Source of the DNA: Amycolatopsis lexingtonensis
GTDB taxonomy: Bacteria > Actinomycetota > Actinomycetes > Mycobacteriales > Pseudonocardiaceae
Length of the DNA: 64,000 nt
Assembly: GCF_014873755.1 (NCBI RefSeq)
Contig: NZ_JADBEG010000001.1
Coordinates: forward strand, 5,067,501-5,131,500
Direction: 5' to 3'
Each line of letters opens with the position of its first letter. Within the stretch, counting starts at the first letter, position 1. The position numbers and the translations under genes were made by a program. Shown here in pieces: positions 19,760-27,306 of this stretch. Below the pieces are notes generated by a model, which was given only the letters and a program-made list of their open reading frames with translations, had not been told where the DNA came from and ran no database searches.

Positions 19760-20176
19760 ATGCGCAAGACCTGCACGATCTTCGCCACCGCCGCACTGGC
19801 TCTCGCGCTGCTGCCCGGGACCGCGTCCGCGACGCCCGGCAGCGGCGTCACCGGCACCATCCTGGCCCAGAAGACCGTCGGCCACACCGACTACACGCTG
19901 CGGGAGATCACCATCCAGCCCGGCGGCTACACCGGCTGGCACTTCCACGACGGCACGCTCTACGCGTACGTCAAAGCCGGGACGCTGACGCACAACCTGG
20001 CCGACTGCAGCATCGACGGCATCTTCGGCACCGGGCGCGCGTTCAGCGAAAAGCCCGACCAGGTGCACATCGGCCGCAACCTCGGATCGACGCCGCTGGT
20101 GCTCGAAGTCCTGTACGTGCTGCCGGCGGGCAGCCCCCTATCGGAGGACGCGCCGGACCCGGGCTGCGGCTTCTAG
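19760..20176 (+). CDS. Secreted cupin-domain protein
   Basis: A 138-residue protein with an N-terminal signal peptide (RKT, then the hydrophobic ATAALALALLPGTASA) and a likely cleavage after ASA at about residue 24. The mature part is a single cupin barrel: the first histidine motif is GGYTGWHFHDGTLYAYVKAG (two His plus a downstream acidic/tyrosine), and the second motif region contains DQVHIGRNLG. It starts at ATG 19760, 13 bases after the acyl-CoA synthetase stop, with a GAGGAG Shine-Dalgarno, so it probably shares that transcript. Function unknown; a secreted metal-binding or enzymatic cupin is likely. Its stop shares the CTAG tetranucleotide with the convergent MarR gene. Confidence 0.82.
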   Translation: MRKTCTIFATAALALALLPGTASATPGSGVTGTILAQKTVGHTDYTLREITIQPGGYTGWHFHDGTLYAYVKAGTLTHNLADCSIDGIFGTGRAFSEKPDQVHIGRNLGSTPLVLEVLYVLPAGSPLSEDAPDPGCGF

Positions 20177-20637
20177 CTCGTGAACCACCCCGCGGCGTCC
20201 AGGCGGTAGGCCGCGGGCCCGACGACCTTGCGCAGGTCGGCTTCGAGCGCGCCGATCCGCTCGGCGCCGACCGCGCGCGCCCACTCCGCGCGCAGGTCGT
20301 CGAAGATTTCCGCCGACTTCGTGAGCGCGTCGATGCCGTGCGCGCTGAGCCGCACGATCTTGCGCCGCGCGTCGGCGGGGTCGTCGGCGCGTTCGGCGTA
20401 CCCGAGTGCTTCCAGGCGCTCGACGGTCTTGCCCGCCGCCTGCTTGGACACACCGAGGCGGCGGCCGATCTCCGACGCCGTCGCGCCCTGGACGCCGATG
20501 GCCTGCATGGCGAAGCCGTACGACGGGCGGACGTCCGGGTGGCCCTGGCGCGCGAGCTCGGCGTGCAGACGGTCGATGAGCGTGCGGAAGCCGCCGAAGA
20601 GCAGGAACGGCAGCTCGTAGCCGGGTGGTTCGGCCAT
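20173..20637 (-). CDS. MarR-family transcriptional regulator
   Basis: A 154-residue winged-helix regulator. The recognition region is clear: GATASEIGRRLGVSKQAAGK followed by TVERLEALGYAERADDPADA and RRKIVRLSAHG (the wing). It starts at ATG 20637 with AAGGGG just upstream. The divergent neighbour is an AhpD-like protein and a perfect inverted repeat sits between the two starts, so it most likely represses its own gene and that one. Single-cysteine redox sensing of the OhrR type is not supported, because no conserved N-terminal cysteine is seen. Confidence 0.9.
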   Translation of the reverse strand: MAEPPGYELPFLLFGGFRTLIDRLHAELARQGHPDVRPSYGFAMQAIGVQGATASEIGRRLGVSKQAAGKTVERLEALGYAERADDPADARRKIVRLSAHGIDALTKSAEIFDDLRAEWARAVGAERIGALEADLRKVVGPAAYRLDAAGWFTS

Positions 20638-20652
20638 TACCCCTTGCCCTTT

Positions 20653-20692
20653 TCGACAACCAGGTTTACTGTTTCGACAACCACGTTGTCGA
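20653..20692. promoter_or_regulatory. MarR operator region
   Basis: A perfect palindrome TCGACAAC, CAC, GTTGTCGA spans 20674-20692, and an extra half-site TCGACAAC lies at 20653-20660, 21 bases (two helical turns) from the matching half-site. It lies between the divergent starts at 20637 and about 20712. Confidence 0.7.
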
Positions 20693-20711
20693 TAATACGT
20701 CTGGAGACGTC

Positions 20712-21275
20712 TTGTTCCCCGATCACACCCCGGAGTCTGCACCCCCCGCCGCCCGCCCGACGATGGCGGCCACCGCGAAGAAGTTCGGCCACGTTCCCCC
20801 GGCCGTCGCCCGGATGGCGACGTCGCCGGAGACGCTGAACGGCTTCCTCAAGCTCAACGCGATCTTCGAGGCCACGACGCTGCCGGCGCTGGAGCGCGAA
20901 GTCCTGATCATGACGGTGGCCACGCGCAACGGCTGCCACGTCTGCGTCGCGATGCACACGGCGTCGCTGGAAGCCCTGTCGGCGCCGCCGGAGCTGGTGA
21001 CGGCGTTGCGGGCGCAGGCTCCCCTGCCGTCCGCGCGGCTGGAAGCGTTGCGGCGGTTCGTCTTGACCGTGATGGACACGACGGGCGACGTCCTGCCCGC
21101 GTCGCTGGCCGAGTTCGTGGCGGCCGGGTTCACCCCGCGCAACGCGCTGGAGGTGGTGCTGGGGATCGGGACGTACACGGTTTCGACGTACGCGAACCGG
21201 CTCATCCAGGCGCCGCTGGACGAGGCTTTCGCCGGTCACGCCTGGGATCCCGAAACTGTCGGTGCCTCGCGGTAG
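20712..21275 (+). CDS. Carboxymuconolactone decarboxylase-family (AhpD-like) protein
   Basis: About 187 residues. It has the AhpD signature: a redox CxxC followed by histidine in RNGCHVCVAMHTASLEAL, with the upstream glutamate in LEREVLIMTVA. This resembles peroxidase-associated AhpD proteins rather than true decarboxylases, which lack the cysteine pair. It probably takes part in peroxide or thiol-redox detoxification. The start is uncertain: a TTG at 20712 has GGAGA just upstream and gives a sensible N-terminus (FPDHTPESAPPAARP), and an ATG occurs at 20763 (MAATAKKFGHV). The open frame back to 20625 would overlap the MarR start and the operator. Likely induced by the signal sensed by the divergent MarR protein. 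Confidence 0.82.
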   Translation: MFPDHTPESAPPAARPTMAATAKKFGHVPPAVARMATSPETLNGFLKLNAIFEATTLPALEREVLIMTVATRNGCHVCVAMHTASLEALSAPPELVTALRAQAPLPSARLEALRRFVLTVMDTTGDVLPASLAEFVAAGFTPRNALEVVLGIGTYTVSTYANRLIQAPLDEAFAGHAWDPETVGASR

Positions 21276-21322
21276 CTTCCTTCCACCGGCGGCATGGGGC
21301 GGCCGGCGAAGGGGGATCCACC

Positions 21323-22066
21323 ATGGAGTTCCGGCGAAGAGCGGCGGTTCTGGGCGCGGTGGCCGCGGTGCTGACGGGCGTGCTGGCCGGCCCGGCCGCG
21401 GCGGCGGCGGACATCGGGGAGCTGCACGGGCTGGTCTGGTTCGACCGCGACGGCGACTTCAGCCACGACCCGGGCGACCCCGGCCGGGCGGGCGCCAAGG
21501 TCATCGCGCACCTGGTCAGCCCGGCGACGGACTACGTGACCGTCACCGACGCCCAAGGCGGCTACTCGTTCACGGGCTTGCCGTTGGGCGACTACAGCAT
21601 CCACGCGCCGGACGACGGCTACCGGTCGATCAGCTCGAGCACCCACGACCGGACGCTGACGGAGCAGTACTGGTCCGGGTACGACGAGTTCGCGCAGATC
21701 GGCGCCCGCATCCACGGCCGGGCCTGGGACGACACGAACGGCGACGGCATCCGCCAGAGCACGGAACCCCGCCGGGAAACGCAGATTTCCCTGGTGGGAC
21801 CGAGCGCGTACGAAGGACTGCTGAACCGCACGGTGACCACGACGGGCGGTGAGGACTACTACTTCGAAGACGTCCCGCAGGGCACGTACAAGCTGCGCAC
21901 CACTCCCCCACCGGGATTGACGGCGACCAAGTTCCACGCGGCCACGGAGTGGTACCTGGACTCCGACTTCCACGGCGGCCTGGGGAGCACGCTGTCGACC
22001 GACCCGATTCCGGTCTGGCCGGACGAGTACAAACCCAACAACGACGTGGGCTTCGTGGTGCGCTGA
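21323..22066 (+). CDS. Secreted protein with two SdrD B-like repeats
   Basis: A 247-residue exported protein. The signal peptide is about residues 1-29 (RRR then a long Ala/Val/Leu stretch ending AAAAA). Two copies of an SdrD B-type beta-sandwich follow: the first opens GLVWFDRDGDFSHDPGDPG and has GGYSFTGLPLGDYSI, the second opens GRAWDDTNGDGIRQSTEPRR and has DYYFEDVPQGTYKLR. The Asp-rich loops fit calcium binding. No sortase signal or membrane anchor is seen, so it is probably released. It starts at ATG 21323 with AGGGGGA in front. Role unknown; surface adhesion or scaffolding is usual for the fold. Confidence 0.82.
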   Translation: MEFRRRAAVLGAVAAVLTGVLAGPAAAAADIGELHGLVWFDRDGDFSHDPGDPGRAGAKVIAHLVSPATDYVTVTDAQGGYSFTGLPLGDYSIHAPDDGYRSISSSTHDRTLTEQYWSGYDEFAQIGARIHGRAWDDTNGDGIRQSTEPRRETQISLVGPSAYEGLLNRTVTTTGGEDYYFEDVPQGTYKLRTTPPPGLTATKFHAATEWYLDSDFHGGLGSTLSTDPIPVWPDEYKPNNDVGFVVR

Positions 22067-22307
22067 CCGGGGTTGCCGCGGGAGGGGTTCCGGGGGCCGG
22101 TGGGCAAGGGGGTGGAGGCCGGGGGCTGGGGGCCTGATCCAGCCTCACCGCAGGTGCCGACCCGGTCACCAAGGCAAGTCGGCCGCCGGCCACCTGCGGG
22201 CCCCGGCCCACCCGACGGCGGCGACCCGGCGACCGAAGCGGGGGCAAACACCCACCACCTCGCGGCTTACCGACGGGCGTCAGCCGGCCACCTTCGGCCC
22301 CCGGCAT

Positions 22308-22355
22308 CCCGGTAGCCCGGCTCGGCGCGCACCCACGCTGAGCCGGGCTACCGGG
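22308..22355. terminator. Bidirectional hairpin between the SdrD_B-like gene and the atypical SDR
   Basis: Perfect 16-bp arms CCCGGTAGCCCGGCTC (22308-22323) and its complement (22340-22355) with a 16-base loop. The right arm covers the stop codon of the convergent SDR gene (22348). There is no T-run, so strong stem-loop or Rho-dependent termination is the likely mode. The 240 bases before it (22067-22307) hold no gene, only GC-rich low-complexity sequence. Confidence 0.6.
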
Positions 22356-22929
22356 GAACGACAGTGCTGCCGGTGGCATCCCCTTCGACGAGCCCGCGAT
22401 AAGCCTCGGCGACGACCGCCACCGGCGTCCCGCGAGCACCGTCCTCGCCCATCGCCTCGAGGGTCTCGCTGATCCACCCCGGGCTCACGAGGTTGATCCG
22501 CACCCCCCGCGGCAGCTCCGCGGCGGCCGAATGAACGAACCCTTCGAGCCCGGCGTTCACCAATGCGCCGAGCCCGCTTCCGGGGATCGGCTCGGTGAAC
22601 GTGCCACCGGTGAGCGTGATCGAGCCACCGTCGGTCAGGTGCGCGGCCGCCCGCCGGGCGAGCGCGACCTGGCCGAGCAGCTTGCCGCGCAGGTCGTCGA
22701 GCACCTGCTCGTCGGTCAGCCCGACCAGCGGCCGCAGCGGCACGTTGGCGGCGCAGCACACGACGGCGTCGGCACCGGCGCCGAAGAGCGCGTCGAGCGT
22801 CGCGGGTTCCCGGAGGTCGGCGCTCACCGCCGACGTGCGCGAAACGGCGACGAGGTCATGCCGCGTTCCGAGGGCGGCGACGACCGCCCGCCCGACGAGC
22901 CCGGTCGCTCCCAGCACGATGATCTTCAC
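22348..22929 (-). CDS. Atypical short-chain dehydrogenase lacking the catalytic Tyr/Lys
   Basis: A 193-residue Rossmann-fold protein beginning at GTG 22929 (VKIIVLGATGLVGRAVVAAL). The nucleotide-binding glycine motif GATGLVG and the CCAANVPL strand are present. At the place of the usual YxxxK helix the sequence reads GALVNAGLEGFVHSAAAELP, so both the Tyr and the Lys are missing. The later part (RGVRINLVSPGWI) is normal. This fits the Lin1944-type SDR group known to lack the catalytic triad. It diverges from a DHA2 exporter with a palindrome between them. It may be a sensor, a binding protein or a non-canonical reductase; I cannot tell which. Confidence 0.8.
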   Translation of the reverse strand: MKIIVLGATGLVGRAVVAALGTRHDLVAVSRTSAVSADLREPATLDALFGAGADAVVCCAANVPLRPLVGLTDEQVLDDLRGKLLGQVALARRAAAHLTDGGSITLTGGTFTEPIPGSGLGALVNAGLEGFVHSAAAELPRGVRINLVSPGWISETLEAMGEDGARGTPVAVVAEAYRGLVEGDATGSTVVPR

Positions 22930-22969
22930 CCTGCCGACGCTAGCCGAAAAAAACTTCGGGGCACCGTGT

Positions 22970-22986
22970 CCGGTCGCCGCGACCGG
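22970..22986. promoter_or_regulatory. Operator-like palindrome between the atypical SDR and the DHA2 exporter
   Basis: Arms CCGGTCGC (22970-22977) and GCGACCGG (22979-22986) around one base, in the 99-base gap between divergent starts at 22929 and 23029. The position suggests regulation of both genes; no regulator gene is adjacent. Confidence 0.4.
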
Positions 22987-23028
22987 CTCCGACCTCCTGG
23001 TGTGACCGACCACGGAGAAGGAGTCGAA

Positions 23029-24468
23029 ATGGACAAGCCGGCCGGACGGCGGGAGTGGCTGGGCCTGGCGGTGCTGGTACTGCCCACCCTGCTCGTCGCG
23101 ATGGACATGACCTCGTTGTTCCTCGCGTTGCCGCAGCTCAGCGCCGACCTCGGGGCGAGCGCCACGGAGCAGTTGTGGATCACCGACAGCTACGGCTTCG
23201 TGGTCGCCGGGTTCGTCATCACGATGGGCACCCTCGGCGACCGCATCGGCCGCCGGCGGCTGCTGCTCACCGGCGGCGCGGCTTTCGGGATCCTCTCGAT
23301 CGTCGCCGCGTTCTCGACGAGCCCGGAGATGCTCATCGTGGTCCGCGGCGCGCTCGGCGTGGCGGGGGCGACGCTGATGCCGTCGACACTCGCCCTGATC
23401 ACCAACATGTTCCGCGACGGCCGCCAGCGCGGAAAGGCCATCTCCATCTGGGCCACGTGCCAGTTCGCGGGCGGCGCGGCCGGCCCGGTGTTCGCCGGAT
23501 TCCTGCTCCAGCACTTCAGCTGGGGCTCGGTGTTCCTGGTCGCCGTCCCGGCGGTGGCGGTGCTGCTGGCCGCCGGCCCGTTCCTCCTCCCGGAGTTCCG
23601 CGCCCCGGCCTCCGGCCGCCTGGACCTCCCCGGCGTCGCGCTCTCCCTGGCCGCGGTGCTGCTGATCGTGTTCGGCCTCAAGCAGCTGACCACGGGCTCG
23701 CTGCTCCTGCCCCTGACCGCGATCGCCGCCGGCGCCCTCCTCGGCGCGGCGTTCGCCCACCGCCAGCTGACGACGGCATCCCCGCTGCTGGACCTCCGCC
23801 TGTTCCGCAACCGCCCCTTCACGGCGGTCCTGGTGTCCCTGGTCTTCGCGGGCGTCGCGATGGCGGGTGTCGGCCTGCTGGTCACGCAGTACCTGCAGAG
23901 CGTCCTGGGCTACTCCCCGCTGCTCTCGGCGGTCCTGTTCGCCCCGATGGGCCTCGGCGTGGCACTGGGCACGATGACGGCCCCCACCCTGACCCGCTGG
24001 CTCTCCCCAGCCACCGCAATCGCCGGCGGCCTCCTCATCTCGGCGGCGGGCAGCCTCCTCCTGGTCGTCACCCACGGCCCGGCACTGGTGATGGCGGCCA
24101 TCGCGATCCTGACCCTGGGCACGGGCCCGCTGTTCGCCCTGGGCATCGGCCTGGTGATGGGCTCGGTCCCGCCGGAGCGAGCGGGTTCAGCGGCCTCGAT
24201 GGCAGACACCGGCAACTACCTGGGCGGTTCCCTGGGCCTGGCCCTGATCGGCCTGACGGCAACAGCGATCTACCACGCCGTCTTCCCGACCGGCTCGACG
24301 CTCGCGGTGGACGTGACGCGCCCGGAGCTGGCGGCCCAGGCGAAGGAAGCGTTCACGACGGCCCTGAACGTGACGGGCGTGATCGCGGCAGTGCTGTTCA
24401 TCGGCCTGGCGGTGCTGGTCCGGACAATGCGCTCGGCACCCGTTCCGGAAGCCGCGATGGCCGGGTGA
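23029..24468 (+). CDS. MFS transporter, DHA2 family (SmvA-like drug exporter)
   Basis: A 479-residue, about 14-helix exporter. The first helix has LVAMDMTSLFLALPQLSADL, with an acidic residue as in SmvA/QacA-type antiporters. The cytoplasmic loop TLGDRIGRRRLLLTGGAAFG is MFS motif A. Motif C glycines appear in QFAGGAAGPVFAGFL. It starts at ATG 23029 with a GGAGAAGGAG Shine-Dalgarno. It is convergent with the STAND gene (stops 17 bases apart) and divergent from the atypical SDR. The SmvA-like first helix suggests quaternary ammonium or dye substrates, but the substrate is inference. Confidence 0.9.
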   Translation: MDKPAGRREWLGLAVLVLPTLLVAMDMTSLFLALPQLSADLGASATEQLWITDSYGFVVAGFVITMGTLGDRIGRRRLLLTGGAAFGILSIVAAFSTSPEMLIVVRGALGVAGATLMPSTLALITNMFRDGRQRGKAISIWATCQFAGGAAGPVFAGFLLQHFSWGSVFLVAVPAVAVLLAAGPFLLPEFRAPASGRLDLPGVALSLAAVLLIVFGLKQLTTGSLLLPLTAIAAGALLGAAFAHRQLTTASPLLDLRLFRNRPFTAVLVSLVFAGVAMAGVGLLVTQYLQSVLGYSPLLSAVLFAPMGLGVALGTMTAPTLTRWLSPATAIAGGLLISAAGSLLLVVTHGPALVMAAIAILTLGTGPLFALGIGLVMGSVPPERAGSAASMADTGNYLGGSLGLALIGLTATAIYHAVFPTGSTLAVDVTRPELAAQAKEAFTTALNVTGVIAAVLFIGLAVLVRTMRSAPVPEAAMAG

Positions 24469-24484
24469 AAAACCGGACATCCCG

Positions 24485-27109
24485 TCATTCCGGCGCTTGC
24501 TCGGCAAGCTTTCGATAAGCGGCGAGGTTCCGGGCACCGGCGAGGGTGTCGGGGTGATCGTCGCCCAGGACCCGCTTCGAGCGGATGAAGGTGTCCTCGT
24601 CCAGCTCGCGAGCCCGCCGGAACTCGCCCAACGCCCAGAGATCAGCGGCGAGGAAGCCAGCGGATGCGAGGGTTTCGGGATGATCATCGCCCAGAACGCG
24701 CCTGCAACGGGCGAAGGTGTCCTCGTCCAGCTCGCGAGCCCGCCGGAACTCGCCCAACGCCCTGAGATCGGCAGCGAGGTGGTTGGCCGCGATGAGGGTA
24801 TCGGGGTGGTCATCTCCCAGGACGCGCCTGCAACGGGCGAAGGTGTCCTCGTGCAAGTCCCGAGCCTGCTGGTGCTCACCCAATGACCTGAGGCTGGAGG
24901 CGAGTTGGTTGGTCGAGATGAGGGTGCTGGGGTGGTCGTCGCCCAAGACGCGCTTGCAACGGGCCAGAGTGTCTTCGTGCAGCTCCCGAGCTTGCTGGTG
25001 CTCACCCAACTGTGTCAGGTCGGCCGCGAGGTTGTGGGCTGCGATGAGCGTGCTCGGGTGATCGTCACCCCGCACCCGCTTCGACCGGGCGAAGGTGTCC
25101 TCGTGCAAGTCCCGAGCCTGCTGGTACTCACCCAGCGACCTGAGGCTGGAGGCGAGCTGGTTAGCCGAGACGAGCGTGCTGGGGTGATCGTCACCCCGCA
25201 CCCGCCTCCACCGGGCGAGAGTGTCCTCGTGCAATCCCCGAGCCTGCTGGTGCTCGCCCAAGTCCCGCAGCACGACCGCGAGGTTGTTGGCGGAGGCGAG
25301 GGTGCTCGGGTGGTCGTCGCCGAGCAGGTCCTTGTGCCGTTCGTAGGCACGCCGGGTCAGTGGCAAGGCCGCACGGGGATCGCCGTGGCTGTGCACGTAG
25401 GTCGCGGCGCAGTCGAGAAGGTGGCTCACCTCTGGGGTCGCCAACTGCCGCGCGTACGCGGGATCGCACACGAAAAGCACGTGCGGCAGGACCGCTCGCC
25501 ATTGCGGCCAGCCCGACGGATTGCTCGGCGGGCTCTCGGGTAGCCCGGCGTACACCAGACGGATCGCGGTGACGGGCCAGGTGGCATCCTCATCGTCTTC
25601 CATCGTGATGTCCCGCCGAGTCCGCGCGCGCAGCAGTGCGGCGGGAACGCGGTGGAGCTGGATGGTCGTCGTGGTGACGTCGGCCATGCCGCGCGTACGC
25701 AGGGCTGCGGTGATGTCGGCGAAGGCCAGCGGGTCCCGCGCCGCGGCTCCGGCTTCGCCGGTCTGGTGGGTGAGCAAGGTCAGCGGCACCGGCTCGGGAG
25801 CCAGCCAAGCCACCAGGGTGAGTGTGTTCAACGCGGCGGGGTGGTCCCGGGCCAGCTGGTCGAACGACACCGCCCACGCCGCGGCCAGCGAGACCGGGTA
25901 GCTGCTGCCGCTTCCGTGGCGAGCCAGCAGTTCTTCGGTGCGCTGGGCCAGCAGCTCGAGGTAAGCGTCAGCCGTCCAGCCGGTCGTCGCCAGGAGGCGA
26001 GCGGCCTGGTCGACGGCCAACGGCAGATCGCCCACGGCTTCGGCGACGCGACCGGCGTCGAGATCGGTGAGCTGGGCACAACGCGATCGCAGCAGCTCGA
26101 CCGACTCCGCACGGGTGAACTCCCGCACCGGCAACGCCGCCCCGACGTCGTCCCATTCGGGGTTGCGGGAGGTGATGACGACGTGCCCGTCCCCGCCGGG
26201 CAGCAACCGCCGAAGCGACGCGGCGCCCTCGGCGTTGTCGAACACCAGCAGCCACCGCCCGCGCGACTGCAGCGCACCGCGGAGCCGCGCCAGGGCGACG
26301 TCCGGCGGATCCTGGCCGGTGGCCAGGTTCAGCGCCTGGGCTAGGTCGGCCAGGTGACCGGCGACGAGGCCCGGATCTTCCGACGGGATCCACCAGGCCA
26401 CGTCGTACTCGTCGGCGTAGCGGTGGGCGTACTCGATCGCCGTCGTGGTCTTCCCGACCCCGCCCATCCCGTTCATCGCCTGCACCACCGCCGGCCGGCC
26501 CGCGCACAACGCCTCACGAAGCCGCGTCAGGAGCTCGTCTCGCCCGGTGAAGCTGACGCTCCGGGCGGGGATGTTCGAGATCCGGCCCGCGGGCATCGAC
26601 TGCTGCCGGGGACGGCGGAGTTCGGTCAGCGCCTGAAGCAGCTTCGTCTCCAGCTGCCCCGGCGACGACACCTTCGTGACGGCGACCCCGCTGTCGTGAA
26701 GCCGGCGCCGGAAGGCTTCCTGCCGGGCGCCGTGCCGCAGGTCCCGGAACAACGCCGGCGGGCCCTCGGTGTCCTCGGCCAGCACGAACACCAGCCGCGG
26801 CAGGCCCGCGTCCGTCGCGATCTGGAACTCCTGCTCGGTGTAGGACACCTCCGGGCGGTCCCGGACCGGCGTGCCGTAGCGGAAGCCCGCGATCAGGACG
26901 TACACGTCCGCGTCGGCCAGCATTTCCCGGTCGAGCTGCTCGGGTGTCACGTCCCGGGCGGTGAAGTGGGCCATGTCCACCACCGCGTCCCCGGCCGCGG
27001 CCACCGCCGCCTGGGCGGCCGCCACGAACGAGCGCGGCTCGGGCAGCTCACCCAGCTCGCTCGTGTGGCTCAGGAACACCCGCCGAGGTGACGGCTTCCC
27101 CGCAGGCAC
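24485..27109 (-). CDS. STAND NTPase: DUF4062-NB-ARC-TPR protein
   Basis: An 874-residue protein with three parts. Residues 1-160 are a DUF4062-like domain (RRVFLSHTSELGELPEP, DVYVLIAGFRYGTPVRD, SYTEQEFQIATDAGLPRLVF), a fold related to TIR domains. Residues about 190-450 form an NB-ARC ATPase with P-loop MNGMGGVGKTTTAIEYAHRY, Walker B RWLLVFDNAEG, sensor VVITSRNPEWD and the GLPL-like VGDLPLAVDQAARLL. The C-terminus has six 42-residue tetratricopeptide repeats plus a partial seventh, each starting GDDHP. I use GTG 27109 because GAGGGG is 9 bases upstream; the GTG at 27118 would overlap that site. STAND proteins of this plan act as nucleotide-gated switches, and several related ones are antiphage sensors. 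It is a lone gene next to tRNA-Val. The immune role is inference. Confidence 0.88.
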   Translation of the reverse strand: MPAGKPSPRRVFLSHTSELGELPEPRSFVAAAQAAVAAAGDAVVDMAHFTARDVTPEQLDREMLADADVYVLIAGFRYGTPVRDRPEVSYTEQEFQIATDAGLPRLVFVLAEDTEGPPALFRDLRHGARQEAFRRRLHDSGVAVTKVSSPGQLETKLLQALTELRRPRQQSMPAGRISNIPARSVSFTGRDELLTRLREALCAGRPAVVQAMNGMGGVGKTTTAIEYAHRYADEYDVAWWIPSEDPGLVAGHLADLAQALNLATGQDPPDVALARLRGALQSRGRWLLVFDNAEGAASLRRLLPGGDGHVVITSRNPEWDDVGAALPVREFTRAESVELLRSRCAQLTDLDAGRVAEAVGDLPLAVDQAARLLATTGWTADAYLELLAQRTEELLARHGSGSSYPVSLAAAWAVSFDQLARDHPAALNTLTLVAWLAPEPVPLTLLTHQTGEAGAAARDPLAFADITAALRTRGMADVTTTTIQLHRVPAALLRARTRRDITMEDDEDATWPVTAIRLVYAGLPESPPSNPSGWPQWRAVLPHVLFVCDPAYARQLATPEVSHLLDCAATYVHSHGDPRAALPLTRRAYERHKDLLGDDHPSTLASANNLAVVLRDLGEHQQARGLHEDTLARWRRVRGDDHPSTLVSANQLASSLRSLGEYQQARDLHEDTFARSKRVRGDDHPSTLIAAHNLAADLTQLGEHQQARELHEDTLARCKRVLGDDHPSTLISTNQLASSLRSLGEHQQARDLHEDTFARCRRVLGDDHPDTLIAANHLAADLRALGEFRRARELDEDTFARCRRVLGDDHPETLASAGFLAADLWALGEFRRARELDEDTFIRSKRVLGDDHPDTLAGARNLAAYRKLAEQAPE
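24566..25321 (-). repeat. Six tandem 126-bp repeats encoding the TPR array
   Basis: Six units of 126 bp (42 codons), with a seventh partial unit to 24488. Units alternate between an NQLASSLRSLGE type and an NLAADL/HLAADL type. Units 2+3 and 4+5 resemble one another as pairs, which suggests duplication of a 252-bp block after the basic unit had diverged. Confidence 0.85.
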
Positions 27110-27187
27110 CGCCCGCACCCCCTCACGCAGTCGATCCCTTGGAACAAGTCTCCAAGGTCCGCGCGGGCGTTACGGCAAAAGCCGGAG

Positions 27188-27262
27188 TGGTGGGCGCAGC
27201 AGGGTTCGAACCTGCGACCGCTCGGGTGTAAACCGAGTGCTCTTCCGCTGAGCTATGCGCCC
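27188..27262 (-). tRNA. tRNA-Val (anticodon UAC), CCA encoded
   Basis: On the minus strand the acceptor GGGCGCA (5' end at 27262) pairs with TGCGCCC, followed by discriminator A and an encoded CCA (27188-27190). The D arm is GCTC/GAGC, the T arm GCAGG-TTCGAAC-CCTGC. The anticodon stem CTCGG/CCGAG holds the loop TTTACAC, giving anticodon TAC. The total is 75 nt and a complete cloverleaf. It reads GTA valine codons, rare in such a GC-rich genome. Confidence 0.95.
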
Positions 27263-27264
27263 CG

Positions 27265-27298
27265 CCGGCGGTGGCCCCCACCTGGGGACCACCGCCGG
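27265..27298 (-). terminator. Hairpin between ahpE and tRNA-Val
   Basis: Arms CCGGCGGTGG (27265-27274) and CCACCGCCGG (27289-27298), extended inwards by CCCC/GGGG pairing. It lies directly after the ahpE stop on the minus strand and 2 bases before the tRNA 5' end. No T-run follows. It could terminate ahpE transcripts or act as a processing site upstream of the tRNA. Confidence 0.5.
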
Positions 27299-27306
27299 GG
27301 AAAACC

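Noticed and set aside
20712-21275. True 4-carboxymuconolactone decarboxylase
   Set aside because: The CxxC-His motif is that of AhpD-like thiol proteins, and no protocatechuate pathway genes are near.
24488-25321. Non-coding tandem repeat or CRISPR in the STAND gene
   Set aside because: The 126-bp period keeps the reading frame and encodes 42-residue TPR units, so it is a protein repeat.
24485-27262. Genomic island integrated at tRNA-Val
   Set aside because: No integrase, no duplicated tRNA 3' end and no att-like direct repeat are visible, and the exporter on the other side is ordinary.
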